From Gemmatimonadota bacterium (GTDB lineage Bacteria; Gemmatimonadota; Gemmatimonadetes; Gemmatimonadales; Gemmatimonadaceae): a stretch of DNA of 22,027 bases. Shown here piece by piece: positions 8,393 through 18,733 of the stretch; positions within the stretch are counted from its first letter, which is position 1, and the number at the start of each line of letters is the position of its first letter. The stretch spans positions 1 through 22,027 of the forward strand of contig PLMM01000082.1 of assembly GCA_003142495.1 (NCBI GenBank), in the 5' to 3' direction. The notes beneath the pieces are model-generated. The model had not been told where the DNA came from. It saw only the letters and a program-made list of their open reading frames with translations, and ran no database searches. The position numbers were made by a program, and so were the translations under genes.

Positions 8393-9733
8393 ATGGCCCC
8401 CAGGGCAAGTGCACCGCACGAGAAGTCGGCAATCGACGGGTCGACTTTCGTAGGTAGCGAAGCGGCGAACGCGGGTGATTTCCGCGTGCTCCTCCTCAAC
8501 TACGAATACCCGCCGCTCGGCGGAGGCGCCGGCATCGCCTCCGCCGCGCTCGCGCAGCGTCTCGCGTCGCGCGGCGTGATCGTCGACGTCGTGACCTCGC
8601 GCCCGTTCGGCGCGCGCGACTACGGACGCCGCGATGGCCTCGCGTGCGTAACGCTCGCGCCGGGGCTCACGCTCTTTCGCGTGCGGAGCAAGCGGCGCGG
8701 CGTGCATCAGGCGGGCTTCTTCGGCGCCGGGAGCTACCTCTTTTCCGCGGTGCCCGCAGCGCGCAGGCTGCTGCGCGCCAATCGCTACGACGTCGTCCAC
8801 ATCTACTTTTCGCTTCCCACCGGCGCGTTGATCCCCGCGCTTCCGCTCGGCGACATTCCCGTGGTCGTCTCGCTGCGTGGCTCCGATGTTCCCGGCTACG
8901 ACGAGCGGAATGCGCGGCTCGTGTTTGCGCATCGAGTGCTGCGGCCGTTCACGCGCTGGATCTGGCGCCGAGCATCGCGCGTGGTGCCCGTGTGCGAGAG
9001 CCTCGGCGCGCTCGCCCGCGAGACTTGGCCGGCGCTCTCGTACAGCGTCATCGGCAACGGCGTCGATCTCGATCTCTTTCGGCCGGCCGCCACTGACGAG
9101 GCAAGCGAGTCGCCCACGATTCGCTGTCTCGCGGTTGGGCGCCTCATCGAGCGCAAGGGGATCGCGGATCTGCTGCGCGCATGGGCCCTTCTTCCGCGCG
9201 GGTGCTACACGCTCGAGATCGCGGGCGGCGGACCGCAGACGGGGGCATTGCGCGCGCTCGCGGGCGAGCTGGGCGTGAGCGACGACGTGCGCTTCGCCGG
9301 CCCGCTCACTCGCGAAGAGGTCGCGCTCCGCTGCCGGCAGTCCGACATGTTCGTGCTCACGCCATACGAGGAAGCATTCGGCAATGTGTTCGCCGAGGCG
9401 ATCGCGGCGGGGCTTCCGGTAGTCGGAAGCGACATTGGCGCGATCCCGGAGCTCGTGGCGCAGGGCGAGAACGGCATTCTGGTCGTTGCGGGAGATGCGG
9501 CTGCGATCGCACGCGCGATCACCGAGCTCGGTGACGATCCGGCGCGGCGCGCCGCGATGGCCGCGGGCAATCGCGCGCGCGCGGTGGCGCTGCTCTCCTG
9601 GGACAGGGCCGCCGATCGCTACCTCGCGCTGTATGCGGAGCTAATTGGTGTACGTCACTCGACGCACGCCGCGCTCGGCGCTCTGGCGGCGCTGCCATCC
9701 TCCGCTGTCCGCTCTTCGGTGGTCGCGCCGTGA
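8393..9733 (+). CDS. GT-B glycosyltransferase, family 4 type
   Basis: A 446-residue cytoplasmic or membrane-associated glycosyltransferase of the GT4 (retaining, GT-B fold) type, which moves a sugar from a nucleotide sugar to an acceptor. The N-terminal domain opens with FRVLLLNYEYPPLGGGAG at residues 30-47, whose Gly-rich loop contacts substrate. The C-terminal domain has AVGRLIERKG and AGGGPQTGALRALA, and ends in the EX7E motif (Glu327 and Glu335 in YEEAFGNVFAEA), followed by GLPVVGSDIGAIPEL. The ATG at 8393 gives about 28 extra N-terminal residues over relatives and has no ribosome-binding site. The real start may be nearer the GTG before LLLN, or the message may be leaderless. It is the first gene of the operon. 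Donor and acceptor sugars cannot be told. Confidence 0.9.
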   Translation: MAPRASAPHEKSAIDGSTFVGSEAANAGDFRVLLLNYEYPPLGGGAGIASAALAQRLASRGVIVDVVTSRPFGARDYGRRDGLACVTLAPGLTLFRVRSKRRGVHQAGFFGAGSYLFSAVPAARRLLRANRYDVVHIYFSLPTGALIPALPLGDIPVVVSLRGSDVPGYDERNARLVFAHRVLRPFTRWIWRRASRVVPVCESLGALARETWPALSYSVIGNGVDLDLFRPAATDEASESPTIRCLAVGRLIERKGIADLLRAWALLPRGCYTLEIAGGGPQTGALRALAGELGVSDDVRFAGPLTREEVALRCRQSDMFVLTPYEEAFGNVFAEAIAAGLPVVGSDIGAIPELVAQGENGILVVAGDAAAIARAITELGDDPARRAAMAAGNRARAVALLSWDRAADRYLALYAELIGVRHSTHAALGALAALPSSAVRSSVVAP

Positions 9734-11058
9734 TCTCGAGACACGCCGCGCTTGCGTACTGGCTCGCCCGCGATTCGCGCGCCACCGCACACGCGCTCGA
9801 CCTCGACGCCGCCTCGCTCCGCGCGCTCTCGACGCAGCGCCTGCGCACGCTCCTCGTCGATGCGCAGCGCTCTCCGCTCAACGCCGCACGAATGCGTGAC
9901 GCGGGGCTCTCGCGCCCAGGCGCATTGCGCGAAGTGGAGCTGCCGCTCGCACTTCAGACGTTCGCGCCGGTATCGAAGCAGGAGTTGCGCAGCGCGGGAT
10001 CAGCCGCGCTGCGCGACGGGCGCATCTCTGCGTCGTGGTTTTCCTCGCGATCGTCGGGGTCGTCGGGTGAGCCCTTTCGCGTCTACTACAATGCGCGCGC
10101 GTGGGCGATGCTCAAGTATCTCGTGAAGATGCGCGCGCGGCGCGCGATGGGCATGCGACTGCTGGATCGCGTCGCGATCCTCGACGCGATCGAACCCGGC
10201 GACGAGGGGCACTCGCTGCTCGAGCGTGCCGGGCGGCTCAGGCGCATCAGCGTCTTCCGTCCGCCGGCGGAGATCGCCGCGATGCTCGCTGCGTACGCGC
10301 CCGTGGAGATCTACGCACTCCCCTCGGCGCTGCTCGAGGTCGCGCGCGCCTGCGACGCGGACGCGCCGCGCGTGCGCGCCCAACGCATTTTCACGAGCGG
10401 CGAGCTACTCACTGGCACCGCGCGACAGGCCATCGCCGCCGCGTTCGGTGGAACGCTCTCCGACATTTACGGCACCTCCGAGACGAAGGAGATCGCCTGG
10501 GAGTGCACGGCCGGCTCGCGCCACGTCAATGCGGACGTCGTCCACGTCGAGATCCTCGGCGACGACGGCGCGTGTGCGCCCGCCGGCGTAGAGGGCGAGA
10601 TCGTCGTCACGGTGCTCGTCAATCGCGCGATGCCGCTCATCCGCTACCGCACCGGCGATCGCGGCTCGCTGCTCACAACGCGATGCGAGTGCGGGCGCGC
10701 GTCGCCGCTGCTCGGCGTGGTGAGTGGCCGCGAGGCCGACGTTCTCGAGCTCTCGGACGGATCGACGCTGTCGCCCTATCTGCTTACGATGGCGCTCGAG
10801 CCGATCACTGGACTGGCACAGTATCAACTGGTGCAAGTGGAGCGCGATCTGGTGCGCGTGAGCGTGGTGGCCGAGCGCGGGCGCGATGGCGCCGCGCTCG
10901 AGCGAGAGATCGTCGCCGCGCTCCGCCGCGCGCTGCCGGCCGGCGTGCGCGTCGAGACGGCTCTCGTCGATCGGCTCACGCATGGCGCGCGCGCAAAGGT
11001 GCGCGTGGTGCAGCCACTCCCTCGCTCGGGCGCGCGCGAACTGGCCACCGCGCGATGA
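9730..11058 (+). CDS. PaaK/CapK-type adenylate-forming ligase 1
   Basis: A 442-residue member of the ANL superfamily, phenylacetate-CoA ligase/CapK branch (COG1541), which activates a carboxylic acid as acyl-AMP and often passes it to CoA. The key motifs look intact: Ser/Gly-rich ATP loop SSRSSGSSGEP at residues 105-115, A5 motif YGTSETKEIAWEC at 247-259, ribose-binding RYRTGD at 305-310 and the Cys pair CECG at 319-322 typical of this branch. The C-terminal lysine motif is unusual, GARAKVR with Lys423, instead of SGKxR. The GTG start at 9730 overlaps the glycosyltransferase stop. A second, divergent ligase follows immediately. The acid is unknown; a role in decorating the glycan is inferred from neighbours. 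Confidence 0.87.
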   Translation: MISRHAALAYWLARDSRATAHALDLDAASLRALSTQRLRTLLVDAQRSPLNAARMRDAGLSRPGALREVELPLALQTFAPVSKQELRSAGSAALRDGRISASWFSSRSSGSSGEPFRVYYNARAWAMLKYLVKMRARRAMGMRLLDRVAILDAIEPGDEGHSLLERAGRLRRISVFRPPAEIAAMLAAYAPVEIYALPSALLEVARACDADAPRVRAQRIFTSGELLTGTARQAIAAAFGGTLSDIYGTSETKEIAWECTAGSRHVNADVVHVEILGDDGACAPAGVEGEIVVTVLVNRAMPLIRYRTGDRGSLLTTRCECGRASPLLGVVSGREADVLELSDGSTLSPYLLTMALEPITGLAQYQLVQVERDLVRVSVVAERGRDGAALEREIVAALRRALPAGVRVETALVDRLTHGARAKVRVVQPLPRSGARELATAR

Positions 11059-12413
11059 GCCTCAGCCTCGACGCCCTTCGCAGTGCCTTCGCGATTCGCG
11101 GCCACGCGCGCGCCTCCCGCGCGGAGATCGTGAGCTTCCGCGACCGCCAGCTTCGCAAGCTCGTGCGGCACGCGTATCACGCCGTGCCCTACTATCGGGC
11201 GCTCTGGGACGAGCACGGGGTGCACCCCGATTGCATCCGCGGCGCGGCGGACATGCCGCTCCTCCCCACCGTCACCAAGACGCACTTTCGCGAGGCGCCG
11301 GAGATCGAGCGAGTCGCTGCGGGACTCGACCCCGAGCTGCTCATCCCTGCCGCGAGCAGCGGGTCGAGCGGGCGCCCGTTCATGATTCGGCGCAGCTGGC
11401 TGGAGCAGAACGTTCTGCATCTTCCGCGCGTCCGCGCGCTACGCTCCTACGGCATCAAGGGCACGGACCGCGCGTTGAACATCCTCAATCCGAAGCACGC
11501 CCACGCCCGCGACAACAAGATCATCGGCCGCACCCTCGTCGCGCTCAAGCTGCAGACGCAGCAGAAGCGCGTGAGCATTCACCTCGATCCCGAGGCGATC
11601 GCGGCCGAGGTGCGCGCGTATCGTCCGGCGATGCTGAGCGGCTACCCGAACATGCTCGCGCGCGTGTCCGGGGTATTGCAACGAGAGCCAGTGCGGCCGC
11701 CGAGCATCCGCGTCGCGCTCACAGGTGCCGAGGCGCTGACGCCCGATCTTCGTCGCAAGATCGAGGCTCGGCTCGGAGTTCCTGTGCGCGATCAGTATGG
11801 CAGCAACGAGTGCAACCTGATGGCGTGGGAGTGCTCGCACGGCGGCCCGCTCCACACATCAGATGACACGGTGCTCGTCGAGGTTGTCGGCGCCGACGGA
11901 GTGCCCGTAGCGCCCGGCGAGATCGGAGAGGTCGTAGTGACGGCGCTTCATACATTCACGATGCCGCTCATCCGCTTCCGCATCGGTGACGTTGCGGAGC
12001 AGGGATCGGGTGTGTGCGAGTGCGGTGCGCCGTTCGGAACGATCCGCGGCGTGCAGGGACGCATGCTCGACATGTTCCCGCTGCCTGATGGCCGCGTGAT
12101 CCATCCGTACTGGCTGAGCGAATCGTTGATCATGGACGATCCCGACTGGATCGAGAACTTTCAACTGACGCAGGAGCGCATCGATCGCGTCATGATGCGC
12201 ATCGTGCCGCGCGCGGAGCCGACGAGCGAGCGGCTCGCGACGTTGCGCGCGCACGGCGTCGAGCTGCTGGGCGCCGGTGTCGACTTCGAGCTGCTGATCG
12301 TTGACAGCATCCCCTCGGAGCTGAGCGGCAAGTTCCGCCCCGCGCGCTCGCACGTGACATCGTCCTACGATGACATAGTAGTTCCCGCGCTGCGGGCGCC
12401 GGTGCCGTCGTGA
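11055..12413 (+). CDS. PaaK/CapK-type adenylate-forming ligase 2
   Basis: A 452-residue second member of the same ligase branch, clearly diverged from its neighbour. It has the ATP loop SSGSSGRPF at residues 101-109, A5 motif YGSNECNLMAWEC at 248-260, RFRIGD at 307-312 (Ile in place of the usual Thr of RTGD), CECG at 321-324 and the canonical catalytic lysine Lys426 in SGKFRP. The N-terminal part (RKLVRHAYHAVPYYRALWDEHG) is the helix usual in CapK proteins. The long open frame reaches far upstream, but the ATG at 11055 in ATGA with the previous stop gives a standard family N-terminus. Two ligases in tandem suggest two different acids, or successive steps on one. Confidence 0.88.
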   Translation: MSLSLDALRSAFAIRGHARASRAEIVSFRDRQLRKLVRHAYHAVPYYRALWDEHGVHPDCIRGAADMPLLPTVTKTHFREAPEIERVAAGLDPELLIPAASSGSSGRPFMIRRSWLEQNVLHLPRVRALRSYGIKGTDRALNILNPKHAHARDNKIIGRTLVALKLQTQQKRVSIHLDPEAIAAEVRAYRPAMLSGYPNMLARVSGVLQREPVRPPSIRVALTGAEALTPDLRRKIEARLGVPVRDQYGSNECNLMAWECSHGGPLHTSDDTVLVEVVGADGVPVAPGEIGEVVVTALHTFTMPLIRFRIGDVAEQGSGVCECGAPFGTIRGVQGRMLDMFPLPDGRVIHPYWLSESLIMDDPDWIENFQLTQERIDRVMMRIVPRAEPTSERLATLRAHGVELLGAGVDFELLIVDSIPSELSGKFRPARSHVTSSYDDIVVPALRAPVPS

Positions 12414-13108
12414 ACAAGTACATCCGCGACGCGCTCACGTTCCCGCACGATGCGAGTCGCGCGTGGCGGCATTCCGGCACGCGCGGCGTGTGGCGCGAGC
12501 TCCGCATGCGAACGCTCGACCGGTTTTCGCGAGGCGGCCTCGCGCTCCTCTTCGAGCACGTCGTCGCCGATGTCCCGACGCTCACGATTCCCGACGACGT
12601 GCGCATTGCGCCATTCGCAGGGCCCGATTGGACACCCTTTCTCGCGCTCACCTCCGAGCGGCGAGTCGCGGGCTTCCGCAAGCGCATCGAGCGCGGGCGC
12701 GAATGTCTCGTGGCGTGGCGCGGCGACCGCCCCGTCGCGTTCACGTGGATCTCCACGCGCATGGATCCGGACATCGAGACGTACGCGCTCCCCCTCCCCG
12801 CCGACGCGACTTATCATTGGGATCTGTACGTCGCGTCCGAGGAGCGAGGGAGCGGCGTGGGCACTGCGCTCGCCTACGCGCGCCTTCATTACGCGCGCCA
12901 GAGATCGTATCGCATCGGTTGGCGGCTGATCGACATCGACAATATTGCCTCGCAGCGCGGCGCGCAGAAAACCGCCACCGCGAGCACGCGCGTCATCGGC
13001 GAGCTGCGCTACGGAAATTTCTTCGGCCGCTCGTGGTATCGCTACGACCCAGGCGTCGTGAGCCCCGAGACCGCGCCGGCCCGCGCCGCGCTCAAGCCAA
13101 CACGATGA
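12410..13108 (+). CDS. GNAT acyltransferase 1 (paralogue of the gene two downstream)
   Basis: A 232-residue GNAT-fold protein. Residues 1-50 are a distinctive helix-rich lead (NKYIRDALTFPHDASRAWR) shared with GNAT 2. The GNAT domain spans about 60-210; the strand DLYVASEERGSGVGTAL at 138-154 contains the acyl-CoA pyrophosphate loop (R146-GSGVG). The C-terminal tail is Pro/Ala-rich. The GTG start overlaps the ligase 2 stop (GTGA). The fold and loop indicate transfer of an acyl group from a CoA thioester to an amine or hydroxyl. Its place right after two ligases suggests it uses their product, which is inference. No ribosome-binding site is visible, so translation is probably coupled. Confidence 0.82.
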   Translation: MNKYIRDALTFPHDASRAWRHSGTRGVWRELRMRTLDRFSRGGLALLFEHVVADVPTLTIPDDVRIAPFAGPDWTPFLALTSERRVAGFRKRIERGRECLVAWRGDRPVAFTWISTRMDPDIETYALPLPADATYHWDLYVASEERGSGVGTALAYARLHYARQRSYRIGWRLIDIDNIASQRGAQKTATASTRVIGELRYGNFFGRSWYRYDPGVVSPETAPARAALKPTR

Positions 13109-14262
13109 CGACCGGGGCCACCGCGGCGCGCGCGCGCACCATCCGCATGATCGGCGGCGCACGATACATCGCGCGCGCGGACTGGGATGCGCTCGCGCGC
13201 CGCGGCTACCACAGGCACGCGTGGTTCGTCGCCGCCGAGTCGTCGGGCGCCGAGCCGCGCCACGTCGGCGTCTACGACGGCGCCTCCCTCGTGGCCATCA
13301 TCCCCGCCTACATCGAGCGCGAGACGCTGCACGGCGATCTCCACGCGCGCTGGTATGGCCCAACGCATCGCGTGGCCTCCGCGCTCGGCGGCGGCCTCCG
13401 CCCCTCGCTTGCAATCGGCGCGCCGATGAGCACGGGCTCCGATCCGCTCGGCGCCGACTCCGTGCTCACGGAGGACATCCTCGACGACGCGATGCAGCTC
13501 CTCGAAGGCGAGGCGCGCGCAGAGCGTCTGAAGGCGATCGTGTGGCCGTTCATCGGCGAGGATGCGGTTGTGATCCGTGCGGCCGCCAAGCGCCGTGGTT
13601 ATCGCGAGAGCTTTGCGAACGCCGAGGCGGTGCTCGATGTGACGTGGAGCTCGGCGGAGGAATATCTCGCGTCGCGCACGAAGAACGTGCGGCGCACCCT
13701 GCGCAACGAGCTCGCGTGGGTACACGACCAGGGAATTCGCGTTTCGTGGGAGAGCGATTTTCGCACGCACGCGAACGCCTTCGACGCGCTCTACCGCGGC
13801 GCGTACGTCTCGCGCAACAAGCGCATCACCACGCTCGCGCCGCAATTCTTCGCGCAGCTCGCGGCGCAGCAGTCGCCCGGCGTGCGAGTGCAGTGCGCGT
13901 GGCGCGGCTCCACGCTCCTCGAGATGTGCGTCGCGCTCGACGCCGGCGCCGAGCTCGATCTCTCGCTGAGCGCCCAGTCGGAGGAGACGCGAAACGGGCT
14001 GCTCTACCAGCACTGTCTCTGCTACGATCCGGTGCGCGTCGCGATCGAGAGCGACATCCGCCGCATCCATCTTGGCCCGAGCGCGCTGTATCCGAAGGTC
14101 GTGCGCGGCGCGAGGCTGCAGTCGCGGCTCACCCTCGTGCGGGGCATCACTACGGCGGCCCGAGCCGCACTCGGCGTGCTCGCGCCGGTCACCGACATGC
14201 GCAACCGCGCGAAGCAGCGCCGTCTTCTTGGCACGCTCACCGCCGCGAACGCTGCGCCTTGA
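13105..14262 (+). CDS. FemAB/BioF2-like acyltransferase (GNAT_acetyltransf_6 type)
   Basis: A 385-residue protein made of two GNAT-like halves, as in FemAB-like/BioF2-like transferases (Pfam GNAT_acetyltransf_6 style). The signature is in the second half: KNVRRTLRNELAWVHDQGI around residues 193-211, ESDFRTHANAFDALY around 215-229, and the closing strand IRRIHLGPSALYPKVVRG near 314-331, where family members have a Tyr-x-x-Lys pattern. Relatives add aminoacyl or acyl groups to sugars, lipids or peptidoglycan peptides, and some work in exopolysaccharide clusters. The ATG at 13105 overlaps the GNAT 1 stop (ATGA). No membrane segment or signal peptide is visible, so it acts in the cytoplasm before flipping. 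It lies between the two paralogous GNAT genes. Confidence 0.82.
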   Translation: MTTGATAARARTIRMIGGARYIARADWDALARRGYHRHAWFVAAESSGAEPRHVGVYDGASLVAIIPAYIERETLHGDLHARWYGPTHRVASALGGGLRPSLAIGAPMSTGSDPLGADSVLTEDILDDAMQLLEGEARAERLKAIVWPFIGEDAVVIRAAAKRRGYRESFANAEAVLDVTWSSAEEYLASRTKNVRRTLRNELAWVHDQGIRVSWESDFRTHANAFDALYRGAYVSRNKRITTLAPQFFAQLAAQQSPGVRVQCAWRGSTLLEMCVALDAGAELDLSLSAQSEETRNGLLYQHCLCYDPVRVAIESDIRRIHLGPSALYPKVVRGARLQSRLTLVRGITTAARAALGVLAPVTDMRNRAKQRRLLGTLTAANAAP

Positions 14263-14908
14263 ACAAGTACCTGCTCGACATCGCCACCTTCCCCGGCGAC
14301 GCACTACTCGCGTGGCGAACCGATGGCGCGCACGGCCTCATGACCGAGCTGGCCGAGCGATCGGTGTTTCGTATCGCGCGCACCGCGCACTACAACCTGT
14401 ACGAGCGCGATCTCGCGACGATCAAGAAAGTCGCGCCGCCGGAGGGTGTCGAGGTCCGGATGCTCGCGCAAGGCGAGCACGGGCTGCTCGATGCGATGAT
14501 GACGCGCCGGCGCCGCGCGCAGCTCGAGCGCGATCTCGCGAGCCGCACCATCTTCGCGGCGCTGCGGAACGGCACCGTGGTCGGCTACTCGTGGTGGACT
14601 CCCTTCTTCGACAGCGCGCTCGACTTCTCGCCGCTCGCCCTGCCCTCGGACGCGATCTTCCACGGCTACGTGCACGTCGAGCGCGCGGAGCGGCACCGCG
14701 GTACGGCGAGCGCGCTCTTCAGCGCTGGTGAGCGCTACCTGCACGAGCGCGGCGCACGCGCGTGCTGGTTCCTCATCAAGTCGACGAACATCGCGGGCGC
14801 GCGGACGGCGCGCGGGCGCTGGGGCGGGCGCTCGCGTCACATCGCGCAGCTGAGCTACTGGAAGTACCCCTTTCGCACGAAGCGCCGCCTGACGCTCGCG
14901 GAACCCGA

Positions 14909-14912
<4 letters not shown>
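14259..14912 (+). CDS. GNAT acyltransferase 2, TTG start
   Basis: A 217-residue GNAT-fold protein. The start is taken as TTG at 14259, overlapping the previous stop as TTGA, because translation from it aligns without gaps to GNAT 1. Over the first 38 residues I count about 18 identities (for example NKY, TFP, DA, AWR and EL at the same positions). The frame is open upstream, but only as antisense-like sequence within the FemAB-like gene. The acyl-CoA loop is weaker than in GNAT 1, RHRGTASAL at about 148-156 rather than RGSGVG, so donor binding may differ. The C-terminus is basic (SYWKYPFRTKRRLTL). The function within the glycan pathway is inferred. Confidence 0.78.
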
Positions 14913-17971
<3,059 letters not shown>

Positions 17972-17974
17972 GTG

Positions 17975-18733
17975 TCATTCCGGTGGCTCGGCGCTCGGCG
18001 ATCGCAGCAGCGCCCGCACGTCCGCGTGCGTCGAGTCCGAGAGGATGTCGCGTGGCGAGCCCTCCTCCACCACCACTCCCTTCGCGAGTACCGCCACGCG
18101 ATCGGCGAACGCCTCCGCGAAGTCCACATCGTGGGTGGAGATGAGCAGCGCGTGCCCCTCGGCGGCGAGCGCGCGGAGCACCTCGCCGAGGCTGGTGCGG
18201 CGCGCGGGATCGAGCGCGGAGGTGGGCTCGTCGAGCAACAGAAGCGTGGGATCGGGGGCGAGCGCGCGCGCGATCGTCACACGCGGCGCCTCGCCACCCG
18301 AGAGCTGCCGCGGAAAGGCCGCCGCGCGATGGGCGACGCCGAGCGTGGTGAGCAGCGCGCTAGCCTCGGTTTCGGCGCGCTCGCGCGTCCAGCCGAGCGC
18401 GTGCACGAGCGCGAGCGTCACGTTCTCGATCACCGAGAGATGCTCGAACAGTGAATGTTGCTGGAAGACCATCCCCACGCTGCGCCGGAGCACGCGCAGC
18501 TTCGATTCCGGCGGCACGTGGCCGGGTGTGAGCGCGAAGCCATCGACGACGATCGATCCGGAGTCGAAGGGACCGAGCGCGGCGATCGCGCGGAGCATCG
18601 TGGTCTTCCCGGCGCCGGAAGTGCCCATGAGTGCGCAGATCTCGCCCGGCGCAACATCGATCGTGACGCCGCGCAGCACCTGGTGCGGGCCGCGAGATGC
18701 GTGCACGTCGCGGACGTCGAGTGCCTGCGTCAT
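17975..18733 (-). CDS. Polar amino-acid ABC transporter ATPase
   Basis: A 252-residue cytoplasmic ATP-binding subunit of the GlnQ/HisP type that powers amino-acid uptake. Visible motifs are Walker A GTSGAGKT at residues 37-44, Q-loop VFQQHSLF at 89-96, signature LSGGEAPR at 144-151, Walker B LLLLDEP at 164-170 and the switch His201 in STHD. The signature departs from the usual LSGGQQQR by having Glu-Ala-Pro, although the LSGG core is intact. The ATG at 18733 overlaps the permease stop as ATGA, which chooses this start over the longer open frame that only shadows the permease gene. The length is normal for the family. Partner: the fused substrate-binding/permease protein directly upstream. Confidence 0.93.
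   Translation of the reverse strand: MTQALDVRDVHASRGPHQVLRGVTIDVAPGEICALMGTSGAGKTTMLRAIAALGPFDSGSIVVDGFALTPGHVPPESKLRVLRRSVGMVFQQHSLFEHLSVIENVTLALVHALGWTRERAETEASALLTTLGVAHRAAAFPRQLSGGEAPRVTIARALAPDPTLLLLDEPTSALDPARRTSLGEVLRALAAEGHALLISTHDVDFAEAFADRVAVLAKGVVVEEGSPRDILSDSTHADVRALLRSPSAEPPE

Noticed and set aside
10101..11054. Upstream extension of the ligase 2 frame into the ligase 1 gene
   Set aside because: This part is Arg-rich shadow sequence. Ligase 2 homology begins at the ATG at 11055, which overlaps the preceding stop.
13042..14304. Minus-strand 420-residue open frame opposite the FemAB-like gene
   Set aside because: The composition is Arg/Ala/Glu-biased with no domain. The plus-strand frame has family motifs and fits the 4-base overlap chain.
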